DNA of 64,000 nucleotides, from positions 1 through 64,000 of the forward strand of contig NZ_LUUI01000044.1 in assembly GCF_001644015.1 (NCBI RefSeq). The letters run 5' to 3'. The translations under genes were made by a program, and so were the position numbers. Every line of letters begins with the position of its first letter. Position 1 is the first letter of the stretch. The stretch comes from Methylomonas lenta (GTDB taxonomy: Bacteria > Pseudomonadota > Gammaproteobacteria > Methylococcales > Methylomonadaceae). The notes under the pieces were generated by a model. That model saw only the letters and a list, made by a program, of their open reading frames with translations, made no database searches and was not told the origin of the DNA. Below are positions 26,361-36,971 of this stretch, one piece after another.

Positions 26361-26906
26361 TTAAAATTCTACCCCTTGCTCAGCTTTAATCCCGGCTTGA
26401 AAAGCGTGCTTTATCGGAGTCATTTCAGTCACAGTATGCGCCACATCAATCACTTCCGGTGCGGCATTACGCCCAGTCATGATCAGATGTAACCAGCTCG
26501 GCTTGTCATTCTGGATAAATTCGGCGATTTCTTCCCCGCTTATCCAGCCATAGCCGCAGCAATAATTAATTTCATCCAGCAGCACTAAATCAAATTCCTC
26601 GGACAGAATTTTTTGTTTGCTGAATTCCCAAATTTCGCGACTGGTTTTGATGTCTTGCTCAGGGTTTTTAGTATCCCAGGTAAAACCATCCCCCATCGCA
26701 TGCCACTCGATGTTATCAAACCGTTGCGCGGCTTTCTGTTCACCCGTCTGCCATTGGCCTTTAATGAACTGAATCACACACACCTTCATATCCCAACCTG
26801 CAGCACGAAATACCATACCAAAAGCACTGGATGATTTTCCCTTACCTTCACCGGTATGCACCAGCACCACACCTTGCCTTCTATCTCTTGTTTTCAAACA
26901 AACCAC
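26361..26906 (-). CDS. cobO: Corrinoid adenosyltransferase
   Basis: The CobA/BtuR family transfers the adenosyl group of ATP to cob(I)alamin or cobyrinic acid diamide. The ATP loop is TGEGKGKSS (18-26), followed by VIQFIKGQW, GFTWDT and LLDEINY. The C-terminus ITGRNAAPEVIDVAHTVTEM and KHAF match E. coli BtuR closely. The start is GTG. The N-terminus is about 25 residues shorter than E. coli BtuR, which is common for this group. No cobalamin riboswitch is visible upstream. Confidence 0.92.
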   Translation of the reverse strand: MVCLKTRDRRQGVVLVHTGEGKGKSSSAFGMVFRAAGWDMKVCVIQFIKGQWQTGEQKAAQRFDNIEWHAMGDGFTWDTKNPEQDIKTSREIWEFSKQKILSEEFDLVLLDEINYCCGYGWISGEEIAEFIQNDKPSWLHLIMTGRNAAPEVIDVAHTVTEMTPIKHAFQAGIKAEQGVEF

Positions 26907-27091
26907 TCCGTTGCAGCGCCCGGTGCACTGACAAAATATTATTGACGAAAGATGTAGCTAAATTTTTAGCCACTAATCAGTGATTAAATAATCCAAAATG
27001 AATAAACCGTGGGCATCCGTTACGTTTGCTGAGCATGTTTTTCTAATCCAACCAACCGATGTTGCTGAAACAGCTTAATAATCAGCAGGCG

Positions 27092-27358
27092 TTATTTACG
27101 AAGCATGTTATAGATTTTAAAACTCAGTATTAATGTCGCCAGCAAAAAAGTAACGGCATTGGCAGCAATGATGGCTAAATTGGATAAGTAAATACCGTAG
27201 ATCAGCCATAACAACACACCCAGAGTAAACATACTGTACATACCCAACGACAATGAACTGGTATCACGGGTTTTAACCGTCATAATCGCTTGCGGTAGAA
27301 ATGAGACCGTCGTCAGTGTAGCCGCCAAGTATCCAACCAAATCGGGAAGCATGAACAT
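27092..27358 (-). CDS. SemiSWEET-type PQ-loop sugar transporter
   Basis: Three membrane spans of a half-SWEET, with the PQ motif in SFLPQAI and the TRDTSSLSLGM loop, then a second half ending in a basic tail. The protein would dimerise to form the transport path. The ATG at 27358 (or 27352) is chosen; a longer frame to 27439 overlaps the preceding small gene. It likely moves sugars, but the substrate is unknown. It sits after ftsK and a small membrane gene on the same strand. Confidence 0.82.
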   Translation of the reverse strand: MFMLPDLVGYLAATLTTVSFLPQAIMTVKTRDTSSLSLGMYSMFTLGVLLWLIYGIYLSNLAIIAANAVTFLLATLILSFKIYNMLRK

Positions 27359-27366
27359 AAGAATAA

Positions 27367-27555
27367 TCAGGAATAAAATCGTTGATAGATGAAATACAGC
27401 AAAGTAAACAATAACAACTGTCCAAACGTGAATAGCCAAAAATAGCCAACAAACATCATCACTTTAACCGGCTTTTCTTCGACTTTGCGCCGAATTATCC
27501 ACCAACTACAGCCAGTGGAAATCAGCAATACACCCAATAAGTAAACAATGACCAT
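27367..27555 (-). CDS. Small two-span membrane protein
   Basis: A 62-residue frame fills the gap between ftsK (ends 27567) and the SemiSWEET gene (starts 27358), starting 11 bases after the ftsK stop. It has two hydrophobic spans (about 2-20 and 31-55) separated by a basic RRKVEEKPVK loop. No family recognised. Support comes from tight packing and composition only. Confidence 0.5.
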   Translation of the reverse strand: MVIVYLLGVLLISTGCSWWIIRRKVEEKPVKVMMFVGYFWLFTFGQLLLFTLLYFIYQRFYS

Positions 27556-27566
27556 GTTATAGAATG

Positions 27567-29861
27567 TTAGCGCGGCGGCGGGGCCAGCACTTCTCGGGCA
27601 CCATTATTCTCAGCGGGGCTAACCACACCGGCATTTTCCATGTCTTCGATGATGCGCGCAGCACGGTTATAACCGATTTTAAAGCGACGTTGTACGCTGG
27701 AAATGGATGCCTTTCTGGATTCGGTTACAAAAGCCACGGCTTCATCATAAAAAGCATCATTCTCGCTTTCCTCACCACCTATGCCGGCTACATCGCCAGT
27801 ATCGGTGCGTTCCTGGGTAATTTCATCCAGATAATTCGTCGGCCCGGTTTTTTTCAAAAACTCTACCACCCTATGCACCTCATGATCATCAACAAATGCG
27901 CCATGACAGCGGGATGGAATACTGGTACCGGACGGCAAGAATAACATATCACCGTTACCCAGCAACGCTTCAGCGCCGCCTTGGTCGATAATGGTGCGGG
28001 AATCGATGCGGGACGATACCTGAAACGAAATCCGGGTTGGCACATTAGCTTTAATCAAACCTGTCAATACATCAACCGAGGGTCGTTGTGTGGCCAGTAC
28101 CAAATGTATGCCGGCGGCCCTGGCTTTTTGCGCCAGCCGCGCAATCAACTCTTCGACTTTTTTACCTACCACCATCATCATATCGGCTAACTCATCGATA
28201 ACGATGACAATGCTAGGTAATGTGGTTAGGGTTGGATAATCATTAAAGGGTATGGGGGTTTCCGGCCGAAACAAAGGATCACGTATGGGCTGACCTTTAG
28301 CTTCGGCTTCTGTGACCGCATGGTTATAACCGGCCAAATTACGCACTCCGACTTTGGACATCAGTTTATAACGACGTTCCATTTCAGCCACCGCCCAGCG
28401 CAAAGCGTTCTGAGCGTCCTTCATATCGGTGACCACAGGTGTTAATAAATGTGGAATGCCCTCATAAACCGACAGTTCCAGCATTTTTGGATCAATCATG
28501 ATTAAACGTACATCATCCGGTTTGGACTTGTACAACAAGCTCAGAATCATGGTGTTAATGGCTACCGATTTACCGGAACCCGTGGTACCGGCTACCAATG
28601 CATGCGGCATTTTACCTAGATCAGCCACCACCGGCGTACCGGAAATATCTTTCCCCATTGCGATACTGAGTTTGGATTTGGAACGTTCAAACTCATCCGA
28701 AACCAGCAAATCCCGCAGCGATACCATTTCCCGTTCCTGATTGGGAATTTCCAGACCAATCACCGACTTGCCTTGGATAACGTCAACGATACGCACACTG
28801 GTCACCGACAAACCGCGGGCCAAATCTTTAGATAAAGTACTAATGCGGCTGACTTTAACGCCAGCGGCCAAACGCAATTCAAAACGGGTGATAACAGGTC
28901 CCGGCAACACTGCTTCCACTTCTACCGAAATGCCATAATCCTGCAAGACATCTTCGACTTGTCTGGAAATTTCTTCTAGCTCCAGTTTTGAATAACGTTT
29001 AACCTTGGTGTCTCGCTTATCCAGCAATGACAATGGCGGCAAGGCATTCAAATAAATATCCGCAGTGAAGTCCTCAGTCGGTTTAGTCTCTTTTTTAGCT
29101 TGTGGCTTAAGGCTAACGGGACTTTCTACAGGCGCGGTTTTTAAGATTTGTATTTTGGCTTTTTTAGGCGTTTCTTCCTCACTGACTTCAGGCGCTACGA
29201 CCCGCTTTTTTTTGCTTCGCACCTCAGGTTGAGGTTTTTCAGCACTATCCCGTTCGGACACATCCAAAGCCCGCCGACCAGCCGTGGTAAAAGTGTTCAA
29301 GGCAAACTTTCCCACTAAATTCATCATGCCCAACCAGGATAAACCAGTCAGCATAGTAATCCCGGTCATAAAAACAGCCAGCAGCAGCAGCGTTGATCCT
29401 GAATTACCCAATACAAGCACCAGTACATCACCGATTTCCCTACCCAAAATACCACCAGGACCATCTGGCAAATCGACTTTAGTTCTAAGGAAAAGAAAAT
29501 GTAAAGAGAAAACCGCCGAACCGGAAACCATCGTGGCAATAAAACCACAATTTCGTAGCAGCAAACACCAACGACTTTCAAATGTACCCGGCGTATAAAG
29601 CGCGTAGCCATACCAAAAAATCATCATCGGTATCAAATAGGCCATTAGACCTAAATGTATCAAGACAAAATCCGACACCCAGGCGCCGAATAAACCGCAG
29701 GCATTTTGAATTGACTGGTAAGACGTGCTATGACTCCAGCTAGGGTCTTCGGTATTAAATGTAATTAAGGCGATTAAAAGAAATAATCCGCAACAGGAAA
29801 ATCCCAATAAGGCTATTTCGCGAAAGCCTCTCACAGTTCTTTCTTCCACAACAGCTACCAT
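27567..29861 (-). CDS. ftsK: DNA translocase FtsK
   Basis: FtsK pumps chromosome ends to the division septum and activates XerCD at dif. The N-terminal 200 residues hold about four membrane spans. A charged linker (about 205-285) is followed by the RecA-like motor with Walker [15 protein letters not shown] and the [10 protein letters not shown] segment. The C-terminal gamma winged helix ([17 protein letters not shown]) completes it. At 764 residues it is the short-linker type. The divergent trxB gene lies across a 174-base gap. Confidence 0.96.
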   Translation of the reverse strand: MVAVVEERTVRGFREIALLGFSCCGLFLLIALITFNTEDPSWSHSTSYQSIQNACGLFGAWVSDFVLIHLGLMAYLIPMMIFWYGYALYTPGTFESRWCLLLRNCGFIATMVSGSAVFSLHFLFLRTKVDLPDGPGGILGREIGDVLVLVLGNSGSTLLLLAVFMTGITMLTGLSWLGMMNLVGKFALNTFTTAGRRALDVSERDSAEKPQPEVRSKKKRVVAPEVSEEETPKKAKIQILKTAPVESPVSLKPQAKKETKPTEDFTADIYLNALPPLSLLDKRDTKVKRYSKLELEEISRQVEDVLQDYGISVEVEAVLPGPVITRFELRLAAGVKVSRISTLSKDLARGLSVTSVRIVDVIQGKSVIGLEIPNQEREMVSLRDLLVSDEFERSKSKLSIAMGKDISGTPVVADLGKMPHALVAGTTGSGKSVAINTMILSLLYKSKPDDVRLIMIDPKMLELSVYEGIPHLLTPVVTDMKDAQNALRWAVAEMERRYKLMSKVGVRNLAGYNHAVTEAEAKGQPIRDPLFRPETPIPFNDYPTLTTLPSIVIVIDELADMMMVVGKKVEELIARLAQKARAAGIHLVLATQRPSVDVLTGLIKANVPTRISFQVSSRIDSRTIIDQGGAEALLGNGDMLFLPSGTSIPSRCHGAFVDDHEVHRVVEFLKKTGPTNYLDEITQERTDTGDVAGIGGEESENDAFYDEAVAFVTESRKASISSVQRRFKIGYNRAARIIEDMENAGVVSPAENNGAREVLAPPPR

Positions 29862-29978
29862 AACGCAATGCTCACAAAATAAAGCTCAATAAAACATGAT
29901 TATAGATGATAAAAACCACATTTTACATTAACCTGAAGAATTGACTGCCAAAGCCTTGATGTCATAGCGGTTTTATAG

Positions 29979-30992
<1,014 letters not shown>

Positions 30993-31032
30993 CATCAGTT
31001 GCTGGAATAGCTTCTTCCCGCATTGATACTCC

Positions 31033-31725
31033 ATGCGACTCACAGCTCTCGATTCATTCAAACCGAATCAAGCCTTCCCTACCCTCGATCAAGCCCTTGA
31101 AGAACCCAATGGCTTGATCGCTGTCGGCGGCTGCCTGTCGCCGCAGCGGATAATCAATGCCTATCGGCATGGCATTTTTCCCTGGTTCAATCCTGACGAA
31201 CCTATTTTGTGGTGGTCTCCTAATCCACGCCTGGTTTTATTTCCAGAAAAGCTTAAGGTATCGCGTAGCTTGAATAAAACCCTACGCAAACAACTTTTTG
31301 AAATCCGCTTGGATAGCGCATTCTTATCCGTGATACAGGCGTGTGCCGAACCACGCCCGGAACAAGCAGGCACCTGGATTAGCAATGAGATGAAACAAGC
31401 TTATTTGCAGCTGCATCACCTGGGCATTGCCCATAGCGTGGAGGCCTGGCAGGATGGTGAGTTAGCAGGCGGTTTATATGGCATAAGCCTCGGCCAGGTT
31501 TTTTTTGGCGAATCCATGTTTCACCGAAAAACCGACGCCTCCAAAGTCGTATTTGTACATCTGGTTAAGCAACTCACAAACTGGGGTTATCGATTAATCG
31601 ATTGCCAAGTCAAAAGTGAACACCTTGTGAGTTTAGGTGCGGAGGAAATTTCGCGTGATGAATTTGCAAACTTGCTAAACCATTATTGCGACCAGTATGC
31701 CGACGCACAGGCTTGGCAGCCATGA
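31033..31725 (+). CDS. aat: Leucyl/phenylalanyl-tRNA-protein transferase
   Basis: Adds Leu or Phe to N-terminal Arg or Lys, marking proteins for ClpS/ClpAP degradation. Conserved blocks include the GRHGIFPW-type RHGIFPWF, ILWWSPNPR, LAGGLYGISLG and FFGESMFH segments, all typical of Aat. The 230 residues fit. It overlaps bpt by four bases (ATGA). Confidence 0.95.
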   Translation: MRLTALDSFKPNQAFPTLDQALEEPNGLIAVGGCLSPQRIINAYRHGIFPWFNPDEPILWWSPNPRLVLFPEKLKVSRSLNKTLRKQLFEIRLDSAFLSVIQACAEPRPEQAGTWISNEMKQAYLQLHHLGIAHSVEAWQDGELAGGLYGISLGQVFFGESMFHRKTDASKVVFVHLVKQLTNWGYRLIDCQVKSEHLVSLGAEEISRDEFANLLNHYCDQYADAQAWQP

Positions 31726-32423
31726 TTTCACTGCCACTGTGGCTGACTGCAGAAAATGCTTGTAGTTATCTGACTGGCAAGTTGTCGCAATCGGCTGTAG
31801 TGCATCCGGATTTTGACATGGACACCCCGCTCTATGCGCAATTGCTGGAACAAGGTTTCCGTCGCAGCGGTAGCCAAGTCTACAAACCGTACTGTAATAA
31901 CTGTCAAGCCTGCATACCTACCCGACTTCCGGTTGCCGTTTTTCAGCCTAACCGCAAACAGCGCCGTTGTAGCCAACGTAATAAGCACACCCAGGTTGTC
32001 ATCAAAACAGCTGAATTCAATGAACGGCATTTTGATCTCTATCGGCGTTACCAAATTGCCCGCCATGACAAGACACAAGCAACTGAGATCAGCCGCGAAG
32101 ATTATTTACATTTTTTAGGCAGCACATGGTGCGACACCTGGTTTGTGGAATTTTTGATCGAAGGCCAATTGGCAGCGGTAGCGATTGTCGATGTACTGGA
32201 AAATGCTTTGTCTGCGGTATACACCTTTTTCGACCCAGCATTTAACGATTACAGCCCAGGCGTATTTGCCGTGTTATGGCAAATTGAAACCGCCCGACAA
32301 CACCAGCTGGAACATGTTTATCTAGGCTTTTGGATCGCCGATTGCCGTAAAATGAGTTACAAAACCCAATATCAACCACTAGAAGGCTTAATCGCCGGAA
32401 AGTGGCAAAACATCAAATCATAA
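31722..32423 (+). CDS. bpt: Aspartate/glutamate leucyltransferase (bacterial Bpt/ATE family)
   Basis: Transfers Leu to N-terminal Asp or Glu in the bacterial N-degron pathway. The N-terminal block CxxC-type YCNNCQAC is seen with the preceding FRRSGSQVYKPY, and the C-terminal block has GFWIADCRKMSYKT, as in Bpt. ATG 31722 overlaps the aat stop (ATGA), which decides the start; a longer frame start at 31686 lies inside aat. With Aat it covers two N-degron classes. Confidence 0.93.
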   Translation: MISLPLWLTAENACSYLTGKLSQSAVVHPDFDMDTPLYAQLLEQGFRRSGSQVYKPYCNNCQACIPTRLPVAVFQPNRKQRRCSQRNKHTQVVIKTAEFNERHFDLYRRYQIARHDKTQATEISREDYLHFLGSTWCDTWFVEFLIEGQLAAVAIVDVLENALSAVYTFFDPAFNDYSPGVFAVLWQIETARQHQLEHVYLGFWIADCRKMSYKTQYQPLEGLIAGKWQNIKS

Positions 32424-32442
32424 ATCTAACGAGGATTAAGCA

Positions 32443-33009
32443 GTGCCAAAAGCCAACGAACTCAAGCAGGGAACCGCCATCGAAATCAACGGCGAACCTT
32501 ATGTGGTAAAAAAAATAGATGTGCGTAATCCTACATCGCGTGGTGCCACCACACTGTATAAAGTCCGCTTCACGCATATGAAAACCCGGCAAAAGCTGGA
32601 TGAAACCTTTAAAAGCGACGACATGCTGAAAGCAGCTGATTGCTCACGGGAAACTGTGCAATTTTCCTATCAGGATGGCGATACCTACTACTTCATGAAC
32701 AGCGAAACTTACGAGCAATACAGCTTGTCGGCGGATGATCTGGAGGGGCAAACCGAATATTTGTCCGATGGCCTGGAAGGCATCATGCTGTTGCTAATGG
32801 ACGATGCCCCACTAGGCATACAATTACCCAGCACCGTCACCCTGCAAATTATTGAAACCCCGCCGGCCATGAAAGGTGCTAGCGCCACCAACCGCACCAA
32901 ACCCGCCAAACTCAACACTGGCCTGGAAATTCAGGTACCTGAATATATCGAAAGCGGCGAAATGGTCAAAGTGCACAGCGAAACCGGCAAGTTTTTGTCT
33001 CGGGCTTAA
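32443..33009 (+). CDS. efpL: EF-P-like protein EfpL (YeiP)
   Basis: EF-P paralogue that helps ribosomes at difficult sequences. Three beta-barrel domains; the tip region reads NPTSRGATTLYKVRF, which is the YeiP/EfpL pattern with Arg at the tip, not EF-P's modified Lys. The GTG start follows an AACGAGGA site. The C-terminal GLEIQVPEYIESGE block is typical. Last gene of the trxB run. Confidence 0.93.
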   Translation: MPKANELKQGTAIEINGEPYVVKKIDVRNPTSRGATTLYKVRFTHMKTRQKLDETFKSDDMLKAADCSRETVQFSYQDGDTYYFMNSETYEQYSLSADDLEGQTEYLSDGLEGIMLLLMDDAPLGIQLPSTVTLQIIETPPAMKGASATNRTKPAKLNTGLEIQVPEYIESGEMVKVHSETGKFLSRA

Positions 33010-33113
33010 TCAATAGGCGCATCCAGCCATCGTCTAAGGCTAATAGCAAAGAAATCAAAGTTATCTGAACTGCACCTTGCTCAAGTTTCGATCAGCCGAT
33101 GTTTCTCGATAAC

Positions 33114-33188
33114 CAAAGCAGGGAAAATGAACAGCAAAGCCACGCAGCAAAACTGAAAATCTGCAATTTGTTCATGCTCCCTGCTTTG
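33114..33188. repeat. Long inverted repeat upstream of recB
   Basis: CAAAGCAGGGA (33114-33124) and TCCCTGCTTTG (33178-33188) are an exact 11-bp match, followed inward by ATGAAC/GTTCAT after a 2-base bulge. GCAG/CTGC can close an inner loop. The whole 75-base segment can form a hairpin in the efpL-recB gap (33010-33290). It may be a repeat element, a regulatory RNA structure, or an attenuator. Confidence 0.5.
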
Positions 33189-33290
33189 CGTGTTGCCGAT
33201 GAAATTCCATGCAACATTCCCATGCAACCCAGGCTTAATCCCGGTAAATTTACTGGCATCATTTGAATTGCACACCCACCATAAACCAGT

Positions 33291-36200
33291 ATGACTATTG
33301 CCAGCAGTATCGACGCCCTGACCTTCCCCTTATCCGGCACTCGATTAATCGAGGCCAGCGCCGGGACTGGTAAAACTTATACCATCGCCGCATTGTATGT
33401 GCGTTTGGTGCTTGGTCATGGCTTGTCTGGTATGGAGTTGTTGCCGCCGGATATTTTGGTGGTGACTTTTACCGATGCGGCAACCAAAGAATTACGCGAA
33501 CGTATACGCGCACGCTTAACGCAGGCTGCCGGGTATTTTCGCGACAAAGCAGTTGATAGCGACGATTTTTTGCAAAGGCTGCGAGCCGATTATCCTGAAG
33601 AGCTATGGTCGGCCTGTGCCTATCGGCTGGAACTGGCTGCCAACTGGATGGATGAAGCGGCGGTTTACACCATACATGGTTGGTGTAACCGCATGCTGCA
33701 ACAACATGCGTTTGATAGCGGCAGCCTGTTTCAACAGGAAGTCGATACCGATGATCAGGAGTTATTGAATCAGGTGGTGCGCGATTATTGGCGACAGTTT
33801 TTTTATCCGTTGTCCGCTACAGCCTGCCAAGCAGTATATCAGCTGGCAAACACGCCGGATTCATTGGCGCAATTGTTGAAACCACTGCTTTTTGAAACCG
33901 AAGCCTTGGGGCTGGATTGGGCAGATGAGGCTATTGCTGATACCTTTCAAGCCTGGGAAGACTGGGATAATCAACGCCAAAAGCTGGAAACCAAAGCCCG
34001 TGAGTTATGGCTACAAAATCAGCCAGCCCTGACAGCCTTATTAACAGAAGCTTCACAAAATGGATGGCTAAATGGCAATCTGTATCGAAAGGCAGGCTTT
34101 GATAGTAAATTACAGCAAATGGCCGCCTGGTCGATAGGGGATGAACTTGATCTCGACAGTCTGACAAAATTTGCCCAGCAAAAACTACAAAAAGCGCTAA
34201 CTAAAGCCCATCCGGATAAAAGCCCTTATTTTGAACACGCGGCTTTTCAAGCCCTCGACACTTTAGTCGAGCATTGCGCTACAGAAATCGACATCGCCGA
34301 CAGTATCACTCGTCATGCGATCAAATGGATACGGGCGCGTTACGAAACCGAAAAACTGCGTATCGCCCGCATGACGTTTCATGACATGCTGACTCGACTG
34401 GATACAGCTTTGCAAACCCAAAATGGCGACAGGCTGGCGGATGCCATTCGACAGCAATATCCTATTGCACTGATTGATGAATTTCAGGATACCGACCCTG
34501 TGCAATACCGCATAATCGCCCGTTTGTATCCAGCCGACCTTCAAAATGACTTAGGCTGTTTCATGATAGGCGATCCTAAGCAGGCGATTTATTCTTTCCG
34601 TGGCGGTGATATTTTTACCTATCTGAAAGCCCATCAAGCCACACAAGGTCGACATTACACATTAGATACCAATTTCCGCTCCACACAGGCTTTGGTTAAC
34701 GGGGTGAACCAGGTTTTCAGCCATGCGGACAAACAACAAACCGAAGGGGCTTTTTGTTTTAAACAGCATGATCACAATCCGCTACCCTTTATTCCGGTGG
34801 CGGCACAAGGCCGTCAGGATGTTTGGGTCGTAGACCAACAACCCGCTGCGGCCCTCACCCTGTGGACATTAGCTTCGGAAGCCGCTGTGGGTATGCCGGA
34901 ATATCGTCAACAAATGGCGGAAACTACCGCCAGCGAGATTGTGCGGCTTTTGCATTCGGCGGCTATCGGCCAAACCGGTTTTCAACTCAAAGCCGGCGAA
35001 ATACGCCCACTACAGCCGGCCGATATAGCCATATTGGTGCGCAGCAACCACGAAGCTAAAGTCATGCGCAACGCGCTGTCTAATCGGCAATTGCGTAGCG
35101 TGTATTTATCGGAACGCGAATCAATTTACGCCAGCCCGGAAGCTGGTGACATGCTGATTTGGCTGAAAGCCCTGGCTCAGCCGCGCGATGAGCGCAAAGT
35201 GCGGGCGGCTTTAAGTACCGCAACCCTGGGCTGGTCGTATCAATCTCTACAACAATTGACGCTAAACGAGTCGGCCTGGGAGCAAGAGCTGGAGCGTTTT
35301 TTAGGCTACCAACAACGCTGGTTGAAAGACGGTATTTTGCCGACATTGCGGCAATTGATGAGCGATTACGCCCTGCCGGCCCGATTGATGTACAGCTCTG
35401 ACGGCGAACGCCGGCTAACTAATCTGTTGCATCTGGCGGAATTATTGCAACAAGCCAGCAGCCATTTAGAGGGCGAACCGGCGTTGATCCGGCACCTGGC
35501 AGAAACTATTGCCGCCAGCGAACAAACTGCCGAAAATAATGTGATTAGACTGGAAAGTGATGCCAATTTAATCAAAATCATCACTATTCATAAATCCAAA
35601 GGCCTGGAATATCCGTTGGTGTTTCTGCCGTTTATTTGCAGCTTTCGAGAAGTCGCTGGGCGCAATAACCGTTATTACCGCTACCATGATGAGGATTTAA
35701 ATCTCAGAATAGACTTGAATAAAAATGATGACATCAAAGCGATCAGCGACAAAGAACGATTACAAGAAGACTTGCGCTTGCTGTATGTTGCTATCACTCG
35801 TGCCCGTTACGCCTGCTGGTTAGGCATCGCGGCGATTAAACAGGGCAATAGCAAAACCAGCCAACTCGACAAAAGCGCCCTGGGATATTTACTGGGCTGG
35901 CAGGCAGGTATGGCCAGCTGTGAACTCAGCAATTGTTTGAGGCAACTTAAAGGCAATTGCTCGTCTATCGATACAACTGAGCTACCAGAAGCTAATGCCA
36001 GCCTTTATCAGCCGACGCAAACCCATTTGGCTTTTGAAACAGCCTGCATGTCGACCGTTAAGATCAGCGACAATTGGTGGATTGCCAGTTACTCGGCCTT
36101 GCAAAGCGAAACCGCCAGCATAAACAGTCAAGCAAGCAAGCAAGATGAGGCGGAAAACTACCGCGAAGATAAACACAGCGATGAGGCCGATGCAACTTCT

Positions 36201-36971
36201 GCATTGCAAGCTATCCCAGCCTCCGGCATTCATAGCTTAGCTCGGGGCGCCGGGCCTGGAGTATTGATTCATGAGTGTCTGGAACAATGCGCCCAATACG
36301 GATTTAAAGCGGTATATGCAAACCCTGCGTTGGGCAGGCAACTGATCGAGAAAGTCTTTAACCACGCTGAATGGCTGGACAAACACGACATTCTTGAACA
36401 AGGTTTATATCAGTGGCTGAACTTAGCTTTGCTGGCTAATACGTCGTTGAGTTTGTCTGATTTGGAAACTGTGCATTATCAAGCCGAAATGGAATTTTTG
36501 CTGGGTGCCGACAGTGTGGATGTCATAGCCGTGGACGAATTAGTACAACGTCACACCTTTTCCGGCCAACCCCGCCCTCGTTTACTGGCCAATCAAATTA
36601 ACGGTTTACTGAAAGGTTTTATCGACCTGGTATTTGTGCACAACGATCAATATTATGTACTGGATTATAAGTTTAATGCGCTGGGCAATAGCGATGCTGA
36701 TTACACCCAACCAGCATTAGACAACGCCATGTTAAGTAAGCGCTACGACCTGCAAGCGGTGTTGTATTTGTTGGCACTACATCGACTGCTTAAAACCCGC
36801 TTAGGTGATAACTACGATTACGACAGCCATATCGGCGGTTATGTCTATTTATTTCTACGCGGCGCGCAAAGCACCACTGCTGGACGGATGTGTGCCAAAC
36901 CAGCCAAAATTTTGATCGAATCACTGGATACGTTGTTTTCCAATTCAAGCCTGCAAGGAGAGCCGACATGA
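33291..36971 (+). CDS. recB: Exodeoxyribonuclease V subunit beta
   Basis: RecB is the 3'-5' helicase and nuclease of RecBCD. The Walker A motif EASAGTGKT is at 21-29, the DEFQDTDPVQ motif II is in mid-protein, and the UvrD-like helicase motifs continue through ITIHKSKGLEYP and LYVAITRARY. The C-terminal nuclease domain has LIHECLE, GFIDLVF and LDYKFN, giving the expected His, Asp and Asp-x-Lys. The 1226 residues fit. It overlaps recD by four bases. recC is not next to it. Confidence 0.95.
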   Translation: MTIASSIDALTFPLSGTRLIEASAGTGKTYTIAALYVRLVLGHGLSGMELLPPDILVVTFTDAATKELRERIRARLTQAAGYFRDKAVDSDDFLQRLRADYPEELWSACAYRLELAANWMDEAAVYTIHGWCNRMLQQHAFDSGSLFQQEVDTDDQELLNQVVRDYWRQFFYPLSATACQAVYQLANTPDSLAQLLKPLLFETEALGLDWADEAIADTFQAWEDWDNQRQKLETKARELWLQNQPALTALLTEASQNGWLNGNLYRKAGFDSKLQQMAAWSIGDELDLDSLTKFAQQKLQKALTKAHPDKSPYFEHAAFQALDTLVEHCATEIDIADSITRHAIKWIRARYETEKLRIARMTFHDMLTRLDTALQTQNGDRLADAIRQQYPIALIDEFQDTDPVQYRIIARLYPADLQNDLGCFMIGDPKQAIYSFRGGDIFTYLKAHQATQGRHYTLDTNFRSTQALVNGVNQVFSHADKQQTEGAFCFKQHDHNPLPFIPVAAQGRQDVWVVDQQPAAALTLWTLASEAAVGMPEYRQQMAETTASEIVRLLHSAAIGQTGFQLKAGEIRPLQPADIAILVRSNHEAKVMRNALSNRQLRSVYLSERESIYASPEAGDMLIWLKALAQPRDERKVRAALSTATLGWSYQSLQQLTLNESAWEQELERFLGYQQRWLKDGILPTLRQLMSDYALPARLMYSSDGERRLTNLLHLAELLQQASSHLEGEPALIRHLAETIAASEQTAENNVIRLESDANLIKIITIHKSKGLEYPLVFLPFICSFREVAGRNNRYYRYHDEDLNLRIDLNKNDDIKAISDKERLQEDLRLLYVAITRARYACWLGIAAIKQGNSKTSQLDKSALGYLLGWQAGMASCELSNCLRQLKGNCSSIDTTELPEANASLYQPTQTHLAFETACMSTVKISDNWWIASYSALQSETASINSQASKQDEAENYREDKHSDEADATSALQAIPASGIHSLARGAGPGVLIHECLEQCAQYGFKAVYANPALGRQLIEKVFNHAEWLDKHDILEQGLYQWLNLALLANTSLSLSDLETVHYQAEMEFLLGADSVDVIAVDELVQRHTFSGQPRPRLLANQINGLLKGFIDLVFVHNDQYYVLDYKFNALGNSDADYTQPALDNAMLSKRYDLQAVLYLLALHRLLKTRLGDNYDYDSHIGGYVYLFLRGAQSTTAGRMCAKPAKILIESLDTLFSNSSLQGEPT

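Noticed and set aside
26907..27091. Possible cobalamin riboswitch before cobO
   Set aside because: No B12-box-like segment could be found in the upstream bases; the gap is short and lacks the expected helices.
33092..33340. 82-codon minus-strand frame over the inverted repeat
   Set aside because: It overlaps the start of recB and is largely created by the inverted repeat, so it is probably not a gene.
36890..36967. Longer start for recD
   Set aside because: It would run 78 bases into recB; the ATGA overlap at 36968 is the better start.
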